Assembly (NCBI GenBank): GCA_020747015.1
Contig: JAGTJM010000026.1
Location: 186,001 to 250,000 of the forward strand
DNA: 64,000 bases
Source: Pyrenochaeta sp. MPI-SDFR-AT-0127
Taxonomy: Eukaryota; Ascomycota; Dothideomycetes; Pleosporales; Cucurbitariaceae
Direction: 5' to 3'
Position numbers and translations under genes: made by a program. Below are positions 11,232 through 22,689 of this stretch, one piece after another; the stretch's first letter is position 1, and each line of letters begins with the position of its first letter. Under the pieces are notes generated by a model, which saw only the letters and a program-made list of their open reading frames with translations, was not told the DNA's origin and did no database searches.

Positions 11232-11599
11232 ATGGGCAACGGAGCAAAGTGAGACTTCTCTTCAGCTAAAAAAAAATGGGTGCACGTTCTGATCGAGGTG
11301 TAGGGCACAGCAAAAGCGTGATCGCAAGGGCGATGCGGGTCCCAAGGAAGCAAAGAGTCAGCTGAAAGCCGTACGTTATTTATTGTCCCCTACAGGACTG
11401 GGGATTAAAGAAACTCGTTCGCAAGGCTGAATGCTAACAACTTCTCCAGAACGCTGCGGCCCAGACTATCAAGTGCAAGACCTGCTTCCAGACTTTCCAA
11501 GGCACCACCAGCCGCAAGATGCTTACCGACCATGCGAGCAACAAGCACAGCAAGGACTTCGGCGACTGCTTCAACGCCGATGAGGGCGTTGCGAAATAA
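11232..11599 (+). CDS. Small DUF1909/4F5-like zinc-finger protein
   Basis: Three tiny exons (11232-11248, 11304-11370, 11450-11599) splice to a 77-residue protein, too broken up to show as one open frame. It starts MGNGAKAQQKRDRK, a very basic head rich in Lys, Gln and Arg, then has KCKTCFQTFQGTT and a HASNKH segment. The C-x2-C plus two-His arrangement is a C2H2-type finger. This matches the short eukaryotic At2g23090-like/4F5-related proteins (DUF1909 in older naming), whose role is not well defined. Donors are GTGAGA and GTACGT; acceptors are GTAG and CCAG, with a CTAAC branch site before exon 3. The match to the family start and spacing supports the joins. Confidence 0.85.
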
Positions 11600-12696
11600 G
11601 AGGAGACATTGGGAGCATTCATCGAGCGATGGCAATAGAGAGGCGTTTGCGATTTCGAGCATGAGATACCACGAATAATGGGGATGACAAAATATGGCGG
11701 TTCTATTAGACATGATAACTGGGCGTAGGGTGCATGGGAATCTGCGAATACATTGGTTCATGAGTGACTACCATTTCTTCCCTGTGTCATCTCTGCTGAC
11801 CTTTCTTTTGAATGTCCCATATCGTTGTTGGTCCTATCAGTGGCTGGAATGCTTCAGATACCATCTGGGCTCGCCTAGATTTGCACGCGGCTCTCAAGTG
11901 TGAGCTGCATAAAGCCGCATCCCACTTAATACGTTCACTTGTCGAGGCTGTTGCCAGTAGCTATTGCTTTGGTTATTACCATTGTAGCTGATATACGGGA
12001 GTAGTTCCCTCACGTGTCCACCCGCCTTGTGAAGTTGAACCTGCCTCCTATATCTCTGTCCGCAACCATTACTATTACTGCCCTACACTTTGTGGCGCTA
12101 CATTATGCAGCTCGATCCTCACGAAGTCATCAGAGATATAAGTACAGTTTTCGAAAACCAAGCAGCCATGACTCTGGATATCGTCGAATATATGTGCCGT
12201 TACGTCTTCAATGGCACGAACATTATAAAGGGTTTGTTAGGGGTAATTTGCACACCATTCTAAAAACAGTGCTGCTCGATTGGTAGTGAGCCATACTATC
12301 TGAGCTCAAGGGTTTGATAATAAACAGAATGAGAAGACCGGTTGTTTCCATGCTCGTTTAAGAAATCTTCTGCTAATTCTCGATTCGTCTACTCATTACA
12401 ATAAGCCAGACCACATTTGCAAACGCAGTTTTCAGTTAAATAATGATGGTGGTGTTCGTCCCGATGTCGAAGATGTTCATAGCGCCAATTGCTCATTCCT
12501 CTTCATCTATCTTGACCCCACTTTAACCCCGCACTATGTGAATCATTGCCAGAGAATTTCCGCTAAGCAAACACCCCACAATGCTGATTGACCTATTCCG
12601 ATATCTTTCTTTCTCAATTATTGACTTACGATGAGCGAGCATTGAGTACTTTATAACTTTTTCAAATCATCAATTTTTTATCAAATTCCCACAACC
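11600..12696. other. Intergenic stretch, AT-rich towards the right
   Basis: No supported gene. The sequence becomes AT-rich before the tRNA gene, as is common upstream of such genes. Short open frames on both strands lack motifs. Confidence 0.4.
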
Positions 12697-12783
12697 GTCT
12701 CCTTAGCTCAATTGGGAGAGCGCCAGACTGAAGTCTTCGGTCATTAAATCTGGAGGTATCGTGTTCGATCCACGAAGGGGACA
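12697..12783 (+). tRNA. tRNA-Phe (GAA) with 14-nt intron
   Basis: The sequence folds as a tRNA. The acceptor stem GTCTCCT pairs with AGGGGAC (one G-T pair) and the discriminator is A. The D-arm is GCTC...GAGC and the anticodon stem is CCAGA/TCTGG. The T-arm is TCGTG-TTCGATC-CACGA. The anticodon is GAA. A 14-nt insert (about 12734-12747) sits one base 3' of the anticodon, the canonical site for nuclear tRNA introns. The A-box (TTAGCTCAATTGGGAGAGC) and B-box (GTTCGATCC) are intact. Confidence 0.93.
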
Positions 12784-13467
12784 ACATCGTGCCTGGGCTT
12801 GCTCAGGACAATTCGAACTATTTTTTTGGCTATTTATTGCACATTGACAGAACTGATACTCAGCAAGCCCATGAAGTTTTTAGCAACAGAGTACTGTCAC
12901 AGCTCTGTGCCACAGATTCTAATGTTTATACGCGTTTACATTAAAAATGGTTCTGTTTACTCATACTTCTCATTATCACTATAGTTTTATTCCAATCTCA
13001 TTCTTGATATAGTCCTTATGAGATAGCGATTAAAAATTCCTGAATCATTCAGTATCAACATCGGTATTGTTGACCTTTGCCCAGAGCGCTAGTCTCAAAT
13101 AGTTCACAAATGACCTCTGTGTAGGTTTTGAAGCTTTTTATTCGGTTCTCTATAGCCTAATGAAACCCTATTACCGTCTTTCCAAGTGCCTCACGAGCTT
13201 TTACACTGCTGGCGAATTGTCGAAAACGTTGCCAAAGCCTGCCATGGTGCCATGATATCATATGGTAGGTTCAAGCTCGCGCTGCTACGACCGAGGCTTG
13301 GAGTCGGTTATCAAATTTCTACGTCTGAATGCCTCGACTCATTACATCGTTGTGATAGGTTGCATCGATGCTATCTTGTCTTACGATGTATACCTGGCAA
13401 ACCTTCGCTAGAGACTGGATGCGGGGGAAATATGTGGCTCGCCAAATATGTCAGCTGAACCTTTCCA
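12784..13467. other. Intergenic stretch
   Basis: No supported gene between the tRNA and the 3' end of the RING-like protein gene. A T-run directly follows at 12821-12826 and may help terminate RNA polymerase III. Confidence 0.4.
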
Positions 13468-14316
13468 TCATATCGCTAATCGACCATTTCCTATCCAGGT
13501 AACCCATGGGCCACCGACCTCTTTCGCAATATCTTCCGCAGTTTTGCCATTTGCATCTCTTAAGCTCCTGATATCCACCTTGTCCTCTGTCAAACCCCTC
13601 ATAATCCCCCAGCTCTCTGCCTCTTGAAACACCAAAGCTGGGAACTCAAGCAGATCTAAATTGCTAGCCAACAGTAGCAACAACCACGCAACCTCTTGAC
13701 TTTCCGCTTGCACTGCAGCATGGAGACCTGACTGCATTTCGCCAATAGGATCTTGGTACCTCAGAATCTTATCGATGCCGACCTCCTTGCCAGGTTGTTC
13801 ATCATCACCCATCGCCTCATCACCATCGTCATCTTCGTCCACCTCATCGTCTCGCAGCATGTCGATGATGGCTCTATAGTCGCCTTCACGGCAAAATTCG
13901 AGGAACGCGCGTGACTTACGGTCTTCGGGGTAGGCTTTGAGATACGATTCTTCGGTAAGGAGGGGGAGGATGTCGAGTTCGGTTTGTGTGCCACCCTCGT
14001 TTGTGAGGTTACAGAGGACTTGTTGGGTGCCGCCTGGTGCAGTTGATGCGATATCCTTCCCACAGCTTGGACATGAGGTGATTTCGTAGGCTTCTAGGAG
14101 GCAATCCCTACCAGATTGTTAGAAAATTTAAATGACTACCTTTGTTGCTTACCAGTGGAAGTGGCATCCGCATGTTAGCTGAACGTCATCTGGTACAGTC
14201 TCTGGTGCTGCTGCGGTAGCTTTGCCGGAGGATGAGGCTGCTCCTTCATATTGCTCTTCTTCCTCGGGCTCGATCTCTACCTCAAGAGGCTTATTGCAGG
14301 CGACACAGAGAGACAT
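13468..14316 (-). CDS. RING-like zinc-finger protein with ankyrin-like C-terminal half
   Basis: Two exons (14316-14153 and 14107-13468) join in phase 2 to a 267-residue protein; the intron is 45 nt with GTAAGC donor and GTAG acceptor. The N-terminus has CVAC, followed by a Glu/Ala/Ser-rich spacer, then CGCHFHWDCLLEAY...CPSCGK. The pattern C-x2-C ... C-x-C-H-x-H-x2-C ... C-x2-C resembles a RING-type zinc fold, and the intron falls inside the Trp codon of this motif. A poly-acidic segment (about residues 150-165) leads into a helical part with GLHAAVQAESQEVAWLLLLLAS, similar to an ankyrin repeat, and a second candidate near SLRDANGKTAEDIAKE. The protein may be a ubiquitin-ligase-like or adaptor protein (inference). 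It looks conserved, but I know no assigned function. Confidence 0.75.
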
Positions 14317-14874
14317 TTGGTTGACTTTTAGTGTATCCAAGTAAGACGAAGACGATGGCAGAATGATTGGTGGGGTGGTAGGGTTTCAACTTTTTGTGTG
14401 CCAAGACGGGTAGGGCTGAAGATCTTCACGCGCCTCGCGTTGTGTATTCTGACAACATCGACATGTTGGATAGTTCAACTGTTAATTAGACCTCTTAATA
14501 AACTATGGGTCAGTGTCACCAATGCATTCCTCTTCTACTATTACCCTCTAGAAGTCCGTCTTTCGAAGGTTATAGGAGTAATATTTGATAATCTTCTTAT
14601 GCCCCCGCTTCTTGACTGGGTTGAGACACTATATCTGAGAATCCACTGCTCCAGTCGCTCACACCCGTAGCCACTCAGCCGCTGGGACATTAATAAGAAA
14701 AAGGACTCATACTTTGATACGTCTGCAATTTGAAATAATCGAAAAGGCACTTGCGGATTTCTACAGCCATCCCTCTTAAAAGAATCCTGTTACCTGAGTA
14801 AGAAGGGCAACTAAAGTGTCTGCCTGCCAACTAAGCTTCTTAACGCGAGTAAACTCCGAGCAGAAATTTCTCAT
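14317..14874. other. Intergenic stretch
   Basis: This contains the 5' region of the RING-like gene and the 3' region of the P450 gene, both on the minus strand. Nothing else was recognised. Confidence 0.4.
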
Positions 14875-16627
14875 TCACTTTACGCGTGTAAGAGTTACAA
14901 ATAGCGGTCCCTTTTCCCACAGAATGTGTACTTCCTGATCAAGCCACTGATCTGTCGGATCTGAAAGCTTCAAATCGAAGTGGAGCAGCACGCTTGCAAG
15001 AATTAACCGCATTTCATGGTATGCTAGACTTTTCAATTATTAGTATCGTGCCACACCACCATGGCTATTTCACTTACTTCTTCCCTAAGCAATTTCTTGG
15101 GCCATAAGAGAAAGGGTTGAACACGTCCTTCCGGTCATGTGAATATTGCTTTTCGTTTTCCGGGAGAAATCTTTCAGGCGCAAATGTCTCTGGTTCTGTC
15201 CAATTTTTGGACGAGTGGAAGGCCGCGTACATGGGACATTGGATGATTGTCTTTGGTTTATTGAGTCAACACAGTGATTTCGAGTAAACTGGATGGCTTG
15301 GATCATAACTTACTCCACCAGCAACCCAATGGCCGCAGACCATTGCACCACTATCAGGCGTCCTTCTCGGAAGCCCTGCAGGCACAGGAGGATACATCCG
15401 TAAGCCTTCATTAAGACAAGCATTCAGATACGTCAATTGCGACAGCTTTGACATTGTCATGTCATCAAAAGAGGAAAAGGCGGTCCGAACTTCTGTGGTC
15501 AGCCGGTTCAGCTTGATAGGATTCTTCAAGAGAAGGTAAGTCAAGCCAGAGAGTAATGTTGCAGTCGTTTCGGTTCCTGCCACCATGAACGTAAGGCCAT
15601 TATTATGCAGCTCACCGGGCTCCAGACCCTTTCCTTCGTCATATTTCGTGATTAGTGTCCATATGTCCGGTCGGTCGGTTTTGCGTGCCATGCGCTCGTT
15701 CACGCGGTCTTTTGTAAAGGCAATGTGTGTTTCGCGCTTTTTTTGAACGTCGGCTGGAACCAAAGCCTGGAGCAACATCGCTATTCCAGGCCAAGAACGG
15801 CACACACGCATGATGCTGACGACTTTGAGAAAAGAGAAGGTTGCCTTGACCCAGGGACTATAAGTAGATGTGTTTAGCTGGCCAAGAGACTCGCCAAATG
15901 TCAAGTCGGCCATAATCTGCGAGCGAAGGTGATATATTAGTACAAGATACACACAGAGTCAAGAGCAGATGGTACGTACGTCGAACGTAGTGAAGTTGTA
16001 CCATTCGACCATATCAGCCGCACCCTTCATGGACGCCTCTTTGAGCCGCTCAATGAGAAGAGCCACATAGCCCTGCAAACACTGCTCCTGGTCTCTCAAA
16101 GCCTTGTCACTAAATGCATGGCTAACAAGCTTTCTTTGAAGACCGTGGTGGAAATTATCCGCTCGAATTATTCCTGCCGGGCTGCCATATGCATCTTCGC
16201 CGTAAAACTCCGGTTCCTTAACAAAGGACGTCGCGCGATGCCCATATATGTCTTTCCTATATACAAATTAACTGGCTTGCTTAGTTGTCCATTTGATTTG
16301 CATACCACACTGCCGGTTCAATGATAGAGAGCTCGTTCGGCGAACAACGTACGACAGGACCATACTTCTCGTGAAGATGTTGGAGCCACTTGTGAGAGAA
16401 CCCTTGGAGTGACTTCCACTGATAGGTGATTATGGTCGCTCGGGCAAGCAGCGGCCCCGGAAATTTTCGTAGTGGGTGCCAAAAGAGGTTGTAACAGATT
16501 CTAGTAATAGCATATCCGACCTGATAGATTAGACTTTGATCGCCCGATCACAGTACAGATAACTCACAAGCAAAACCGGCAAGAAAAGTAGAGCCAAAAA
16601 GGCTTTACTATTCGAGGCAAGCATCAT
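14875..16627 (-). CDS. Cytochrome P450 monooxygenase
   Basis: Six exons (16627-16568, 16520-16306, 16256-15980, 15916-15314, 15250-15078, 15028-14875) splice in frame to 493 residues, a typical microsomal P450. An N-terminal helix (FLALLFLPVLLVG) is followed by the proline hinge FPGPLL. Helix C has W-K-D-I-Y-G-H-R; the I-helix has VAGTETTAT. The ExxR motif is EGLR, the PERF-like motif is APERFLP, and the haem loop is FNPFSYGPRNCLG with the axial cysteine. All core residues are intact. The segment FTTFD.MADLTFGESLG recalls the isotrichodermin-hydroxylase-like (CYP65-type) fungal P450s. No backbone synthase or other tailoring gene lies nearby, so the substrate cannot be guessed. The start has two adjacent ATGs; the first is used here. 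Confidence 0.93.
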
Positions 16628-19600
16628 TTGCGTTAGAGGTCAAGAGAATCAACAAATTGTTTGATAGGAATTCTCAGGCTTTGTGAACATCTTGTATACC
16701 CTTCACACAGATATATGTAAATGCTCACGCTTCACTAGTCATGTTGATCTTATTAAAGAACTGCCGAAAAGGCGCCTAGTTTACACACAAAGCTCCTGTG
16801 ACCATGCTCGGCCGAGTTCTCGATATTGTCCATTTTTTCACGAGGTATTATTGCGATCCACATCTTTTGCTATTTCCTGTGGGGTGAAGAAGCTTAGCGC
16901 AACCAAAGTATGGGACCTGAATGAATATGTCCAGGGTACTGTGTACAGCCTGCGGAGGGTGAAGATAATCTGCGGAGGGTCGGGTTTTACTGCTAAGTGC
17001 CATGGGTAAAACGTGTGTTCTCTGTCTTCGCTAAGTACAGGTGAAATTCTTTACAATCTTGTCAATTAATTGCCATTCTATGACTGTGTACTTCGTCACA
17101 TCTTCAATTGTGATGTGAACAATTCAGATGTCACATGAAAGACTCACAGTCCTTGATTTTTAGCTTAACAATGTCCATGTCGTGTTGATGCTCGGTGGAA
17201 CCGACACAAGTGGAGAGACAATTTATCGAACGCACCAATTTTGAGGCGAGCTGAGATAGCCCCAGTAGCCGATCAAGCAACTTGATAATGTTATCGATAA
17301 ATAAAGAAGCTGATCGATATTCCCACTACAACAATCGTAGTAGACAGCATTAGCACAGAAGTTGCCAAGAGCTCTACAGCTGCTATCATCGCCATTCACC
17401 TCAACAATTGTTAAGTCTAGAGTCTAGAATGAATTTTGAGAGACCATTACTTATTAATACATGATTCTCACTTATCTCGTGCCTCATCATTGTTGTGTTG
17501 TTGCTTTCGCGCGAAAGTGCACTCGTGGGCCTTGCACCGCGATGTAAACCACAGATCTTGATACAAGCAGGCATAAGACCATGCTTCGAAAATTCTATCG
17601 ATGTCCATCACATTCGATTACTTTATCGTTCTGTGATATTGCATCGTCAAAGCAAACATAGCCTTGAAGCTGTTTGCGCATCAAACGCCAGGGTTGTTGG
17701 TCATGCTTTGCTTTTTCCTCTTTAGACAGGTGTCACACACTCTATCGCCCAACGCTTACCCTATTGTTTCAAGTTTGCAGCATTACGAAAAGGTTGTGTG
17801 ATCAAAAGTGTCCACACCTCGGCCGAACTCATCATACCCCAGCGCAGAGATGCCGATCGCCGAGCGTTGCGTAGTCTTTTGCGCGGATTTCTTGAACAAT
17901 TATGACGCTTGTGCAAAGCTATTTAGAACACCCCACATATATGCGTGGTTTTGGATTTATGTTGAGGTATGTTTCTCTTGCTAGACGGTTGCTATAGCTG
18001 CGAGGCACTACGACAATTATGAGGCCGTTTCACTCCAGGTGCCTACAGCCTCAACAACCTCATTTCCACACAATGAAATCTCTAAGTCGTAGTCATCTCA
18101 TTTTCCACATCTTTTGATCCCATGTTTCCTCTGTCTCGCCTGGTGGCCATGATGTGGAAATATGGTTCTGATACGGCTGCCCATTAAAATCCGTGCCAAT
18201 AGAGACTAGCCTCAATCATGTGCGGAGGTGGACGCTGATCGCCCTTTAGACAGGCATCATCCTTGACAGATATTTTCCTCCTGTCAATAGACTTCGATTA
18301 ACATGTGGCTACCATTACCATGCATGCCTTTTTTAGCTTGCCCAAACTTTTGGGTACTCGGCCCGTAGAACGCGCCTCTTCAAGTATGGATCAACGGGAC
18401 TTTGCTCTGAATTCAAGATAGCCTTATGAGCTCGAGTTGGATGACATGAATCCAACAGTATTTTCAACTTTGATATACCAAATACCACACTGCACATGAT
18501 AGTCAATACCGGAGACCAAATCGCGTCCCATGATGTAATTTCAACATTGAGTAAGAGAAAATGCCTGTCGATAGACCTCAAAATCCAGAGGTCATGAGCC
18601 GAGGACCAGTTATCTTTTCCTTGAGGGGATGGTGATCTGAGATCAGGATTATAAGCTAGAGGTGACGAACCGACGCGAATGGAAAGATTTTGATACATTG
18701 TTTGGCTTGTGGTGTATGATTGCAACGGCAGAACATTCAGCAGTTCAGTGCAGTATAAAGATCTTCCTAGTCAGTACATAATAATTACCTCATTTGCTGA
18801 CTCTTTGTGGCTTCTCACCTGCTACTGCAATCCTCCATTATGCGAGGGTACGCGGGAATTCGTTTTGATCCACGAACAACTTTGTAATATGCATGGTGAA
18901 ATCTGCATCATCCCAACACCACCTGGAGTGCATATAATATTGTCCGGCCAATGGGTATGAGCATATCAGCATACCAGATAAACAAACTATGTGCACTTCT
19001 AGGTGCGTCTTTCTATCGGTCAGTTGGCCGGGTGATCTTTGTTTGTTCCTATGAATTTTTCAGATCATGCGCAATTCATTAAATTCTAGAAAGGGTCACA
19101 AGCAACTATTCTATACACAATATGTGGGGCAGGTTCGGCTGTTTCCAGCACTGGGTGCGTCTGAGTGCCAATCCTGAGTTGGGGGGGTACAGGGGTTCTG
19201 ACATTCCCACGTTTCAGCCTCAGAACACCCATAGACCAAAGTGCCTCAGGTTCGTCTCAGCACCACGACCACGTTCCAAAAATGAACATCTGCCACAACC
19301 AGCATTCTCCTCAAATCTGACGTGTTCAGAACTGTTAACGCATGAGCTTTCAACCCCACGCGCTCCTCACCATACGCGGATGCCACAGGTCCGAGGAGCT
19401 GATTACGACTGCCGGGCTTGAACCAGTCATGACATTATTCGAGCTGATTCGTCCGAAACTGAGGTTGAGCTTCACAATATTAGGCCATGCAGACGTTGCG
19501 TGCCGAGAAATTGAGTAATACTGTGGACCAATACGTATCAAGCAACGTCAGACCGCCCAGAACGGCATGGCAGGCCCGTGGCAATCATATCTCGAGTTAC

Positions 19601-19900
19601 TACACATGCATGACCAGTCAGAGTAAGTGCCAAAAGCCACAGAGTGTCGACACCCCAATCAAGCGATCCAAGGCATCATGGTCCTGTGTCCGGGTCGCAA
19701 GGCTCCGAGGACTTCGCTTCCGATATGCATCTGTGTATAGAAATATCCCACTCTCCTTTGAACACGGAGTTTTAGCCTGATTCTGTTCTCTATCATTCTT
19801 TCTGCGTCCTATTTTATTCTTTTCTCAGCACTCTGAGAGTAGCTGCCAGCTGGACTGCGCTTGTTCCACACACTCGTTTAGCTTATTGCCTTTTTTCGTT
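16628..19900. other. Gene-poor 3.3-kb stretch
   Basis: Open frames are short and motif-free. An 11-bp direct repeat (CTGCGGAGGGT) occurs at 16950 and 16970. A T-arm-like sequence on the minus strand near 19405-19425 has no matching acceptor stem. No transposon coding sequence or terminal repeats were seen. The right end is the upstream region of the gene at 19901. Confidence 0.4.
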
Positions 19901-20928
19901 ATGGTTCGAGGCAAGACTGTTTTAATTGGGTTGAGGGTCCTGGCTGTCATTGTCACCCTGGCAGTGGTAGGTCTGGGTGCGTGGAGTAAGTTCACACCCG
20001 AACTACCAATACGTTGGAAGACAACACGACTGATCTTATCTCGCAGTTAAGTTCATCATACATGATATTGGCATTCGCGGTGATGGAATTCTTGATATTA
20101 TATCGCTGGAGTCCCCAATCAAGGATCAGGATTGGCGAGACTATTTCACTATGGTTCTCAGTGGGGTCACGCGGATATGGGTATCCATCGCCACAGTACG
20201 TTCGCGCTACTACTCAAAGTACATTGACTCATATATGACAGGCCTCCTTTGCCTCACTTGCTAGCATATTGATCACTCTTGCAATCGTGATAGATCGTAT
20301 GCGTATGTCTTCGACAGTCCTAGTTCCTATCGAATGCCTCTCGATGTGTGCAATGGCAACAGCTTTTGGAACGTCGCTCAGTCTTGCCATGAGTCTCAAC
20401 GCCTTCAGCAATAGCCGTCTCGACGCTGTTGATTCGCCTGAGCTAGCGAGCTTTGCAATGCTAATGCCTCTTAGCAAAGGCTACGTACTTGCTGCCGGCA
20501 TCGGATGGTTCCTGATCTTAGTCGCATGCATTGTAGCAACGGCCAATGCATGTAATCGCGCACGAGCGAAAGAGAGTTGCTCCTTCGAGCCAACAGCATC
20601 GGCACTGGGTATGGCACATGGATATCAAGCTGTCATACCAAACACACCGCGCGATAGGGTGCCAACGATGTATGACCCCCAAAGGCCACTCCGTGCCGAA
20701 CCTGAGTCACCCAAATCAGATGAGGAGAAGGGCTTCGCAAACGAGGGAAGTCAAATGGGTCGCCGAGACTCAGGCCTAAGTGAAATTGGGAAAACATCAA
20801 TCGATGTTGGGAAGGAAATCACAGGGCTCCTGAGTCTGGAAAAGCCGCAGAAGGTATTGCAGATCCGGCCATCAAGACCTTGGAGCGAGGTACCGAGGAA
20901 GAAAGATGACCATGTGCATGCTATGTAG
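19901..20928 (+). CDS. Four-helix membrane protein of unknown function
   Basis: Three exons (19901-19985, 20047-20195, 20242-20928) give 306 residues. Hydrophobic segments are seen at residues about 8-28 (LRVLAVIVTLAVVGLGAW), about 75-98, about 110-135 and about 165-190 (AAGIGWFLILVACIVATANA). After the fourth helix comes a hydrophilic cytosolic tail of about 120 residues, rich in Pro, Ser, Glu and Lys. Donors are GTAAGT and GTACGT; acceptors are GCAG and ACAG. The topology (four helices, loop between 1 and 2, long tail) is common among fungal MARVEL-like or tetraspan proteins, but no signature confirms a family. I do not recognise it. Confidence 0.75.
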
Positions 20929-21315
20929 GATAAATCAGCATTCTTCAGATATGAAATGATCCTATGAGGTGGTCGCTTCGATTGGTCAGGAAAAATAAGG
21001 CAGTCGCAGAATGAATTACGCGATCTCTTATCACACAGCAATTCCCTACATCTGTAAGACTAGCGTGTTGCGAACATGATTTTACTCTTGAATTTCATAG
21101 GATATACTTTTTTGGAGCCAGTTTGAGAATATGCAGAGGAACAGAGGATGGAAATGCAACAGTGTCCAAGATGAGAAGTGCAGTTGATGACCACGTGATA
21201 GCGTTCTTAGCGTGTTTTTCCGCGTCAAGCTTACCACGCGTCAACGTCATTGTAGCTCACAACCACAGATCTCGCGTTCCGCACGCACTTAAACTGAAAC
21301 ACCTTCAAGTGCAAA
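20929..21315. other. Short intergenic region, promoter of PC4 gene
   Basis: Both neighbouring genes read rightward. A CACGTGAT element lies near 21193 and a pyrimidine/CA-rich leader precedes the ATG at 21316. No gene was seen. Confidence 0.35.
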
Positions 21316-22027
21316 ATGGCAGGTTTCAAGCGTGGGGGCTTTCGAGGTGGCGGTGGCGGAGCATTCAAGAAGGGCTTTGCAAAGAAGCGCTCCTCACCCG
21401 ACGATGACAGCGCGCCGCGAGCAAGCAAGAAAGTAAAGGGCGATGACGATGACGAAGAAGAGGAGGCAGCACTGGTCATTCCAGTACTGAATACAGATGC
21501 CGATGGTAACCAATATGTTTGCGTGAGTATCCCTATCAAGATGTGAAGGATGACTTGGCTGATCAGAAGAACAGTTAAACTCAAGCGGCAAGCGACGCGT
21601 CACTATCAGTGACTACAACAAAAGCACTCTTGTTAGCATACGAGAATACTGGATCAATGATGGAGGGGAATTGAAGCCTGGGAAGGTAAGTTTTCAGTTT
21701 GCCATCTGCATGCGAAACATATACTAACGTCACATTTTCATTTTGCAGAAGGTATACTTTGCCGTGTCTCCAGAACGTGCGATGTTCATGTGTAGCTAAT
21801 AATTTCAGGGTATTTCACTTACAATCGACCAATACAACACTTTACTCGCTGCTGCACCACTTATCGAATCAGCACTTGCTCAGAAGGACATACCAGTGGT
21901 GAGGCCAGACTATGACGCGGCCCTTAGTGGAAAGGTGGAGGCACAGGCAGGAGAAGTGCAGATTGAACAGAAAGGAGAGAAAGATGATAAGGAAGTGAGT
22001 ATAGTGGACAGTGGGGATGAAGAGTGA
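21316..22027 (+). CDS. PC4/Sub1 transcriptional coactivator homologue
   Basis: PC4/Sub1 proteins bind single-stranded DNA and assist RNA polymerase II initiation and re-initiation. Proposed exons are 21316-21522, 21575-21685, a 3-nt exon 21749-21751, and 21809-22027, giving 179 residues. The N-terminus is Gly/Arg/Lys-rich (RGGFRGGGGGAFKKGF) with a basic SKKVK patch and an acidic run. The PC4 domain reads GKRRVTISDYN, then VSIREYW, then LKPGKKGISLTIDQYN; the second Lys of GKKGISL comes from the 3-nt exon. Each flanking intron (63 and 57 nt) has its own GT donor, CTAAC or CTAAT branch site and CAG acceptor. Skipping the tiny exon gives LKPGKGISL, also in frame. The acidic C-terminal tail ends DSGDEE. 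Nuclear location is expected. Confidence 0.92.
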
Positions 22028-22689
22028 TGCTCTATAATGACGACATGTTCGGTACAGCTTCAATTGAGTTGCGAGCTTGAATACGGGCTTAGGCATTACA
22101 ATCTAGGCGTAACATGCTGATATATTTTATGGCGTTCAAATGACTCAACATGAGGTACGTCTGCGTGTTACAACGTGACTTTTCCAACATCTCAATTCGA
22201 ACTGAAGTTTCCCCTTCTTTCATTCTTGATTATTCTGTTGTCATCCGTAAATAATACATGCCTAGCGGGCAATTTTCTAAATCACTATCATGAACGTAGA
22301 AGATGATCAAAAATCGGTGTTGATTACGTGAGGAAGAAGGAATATCTCGGTGTCAAGGTCATTGTTTCCACTCCCTTCTGCATAGAGCAACTATGACAAC
22401 TTCTGCCAGCAATGCGTTTGAACTACAGTCATGGCAGAGGCATTAATGGGTAAGAGATTTTGGGTTTCATATTGGATCTATAGATGTGGAAGTGTATGTT
22501 AAAGAGAGCATATTAGGACAATAGATTTGTTCTTGTCATGTGAGTTCAAGGAGTATTACAGAGCCAAAAACTCGAGTTCGGAATAAAAAAAGACGCAAGG
22601 AGAGGTAGATGTATAGATACAAATGAACACAAGGAAGGGTATCCGACGATATTGAAACGAAAAATTAGTTTAGTGATGTGTAGTGGCAA
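22028..22689. other. Convergent 3' intergenic region
   Basis: This lies between two genes whose 3' ends face each other and probably holds their 3' UTRs. No gene was seen. Confidence 0.4.

Noticed and set aside
13761..14063. Alternative minus-strand frame within the RING/ankyrin-like gene
   Set aside because: It is a shadow of exon 2, which reads in the conserved frame.
16950..16980. Two copies of CTGCGGAGGGT as part of a repeat array
   Set aside because: Only two 11-bp copies 20 bp apart; no array or mobile element structure around them.
18333..18725. Minus-strand open frame of 130 residues in the gene-poor stretch
   Set aside because: Starts with TTG, lacks motifs and splice context.
19400..19430. 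T-arm-like sequence (GGTTCAAGCCCGG on the minus strand) suggesting a tRNA
   Set aside because: No matching acceptor, D or anticodon stems could be found upstream at tRNA spacing; at most a fragment.
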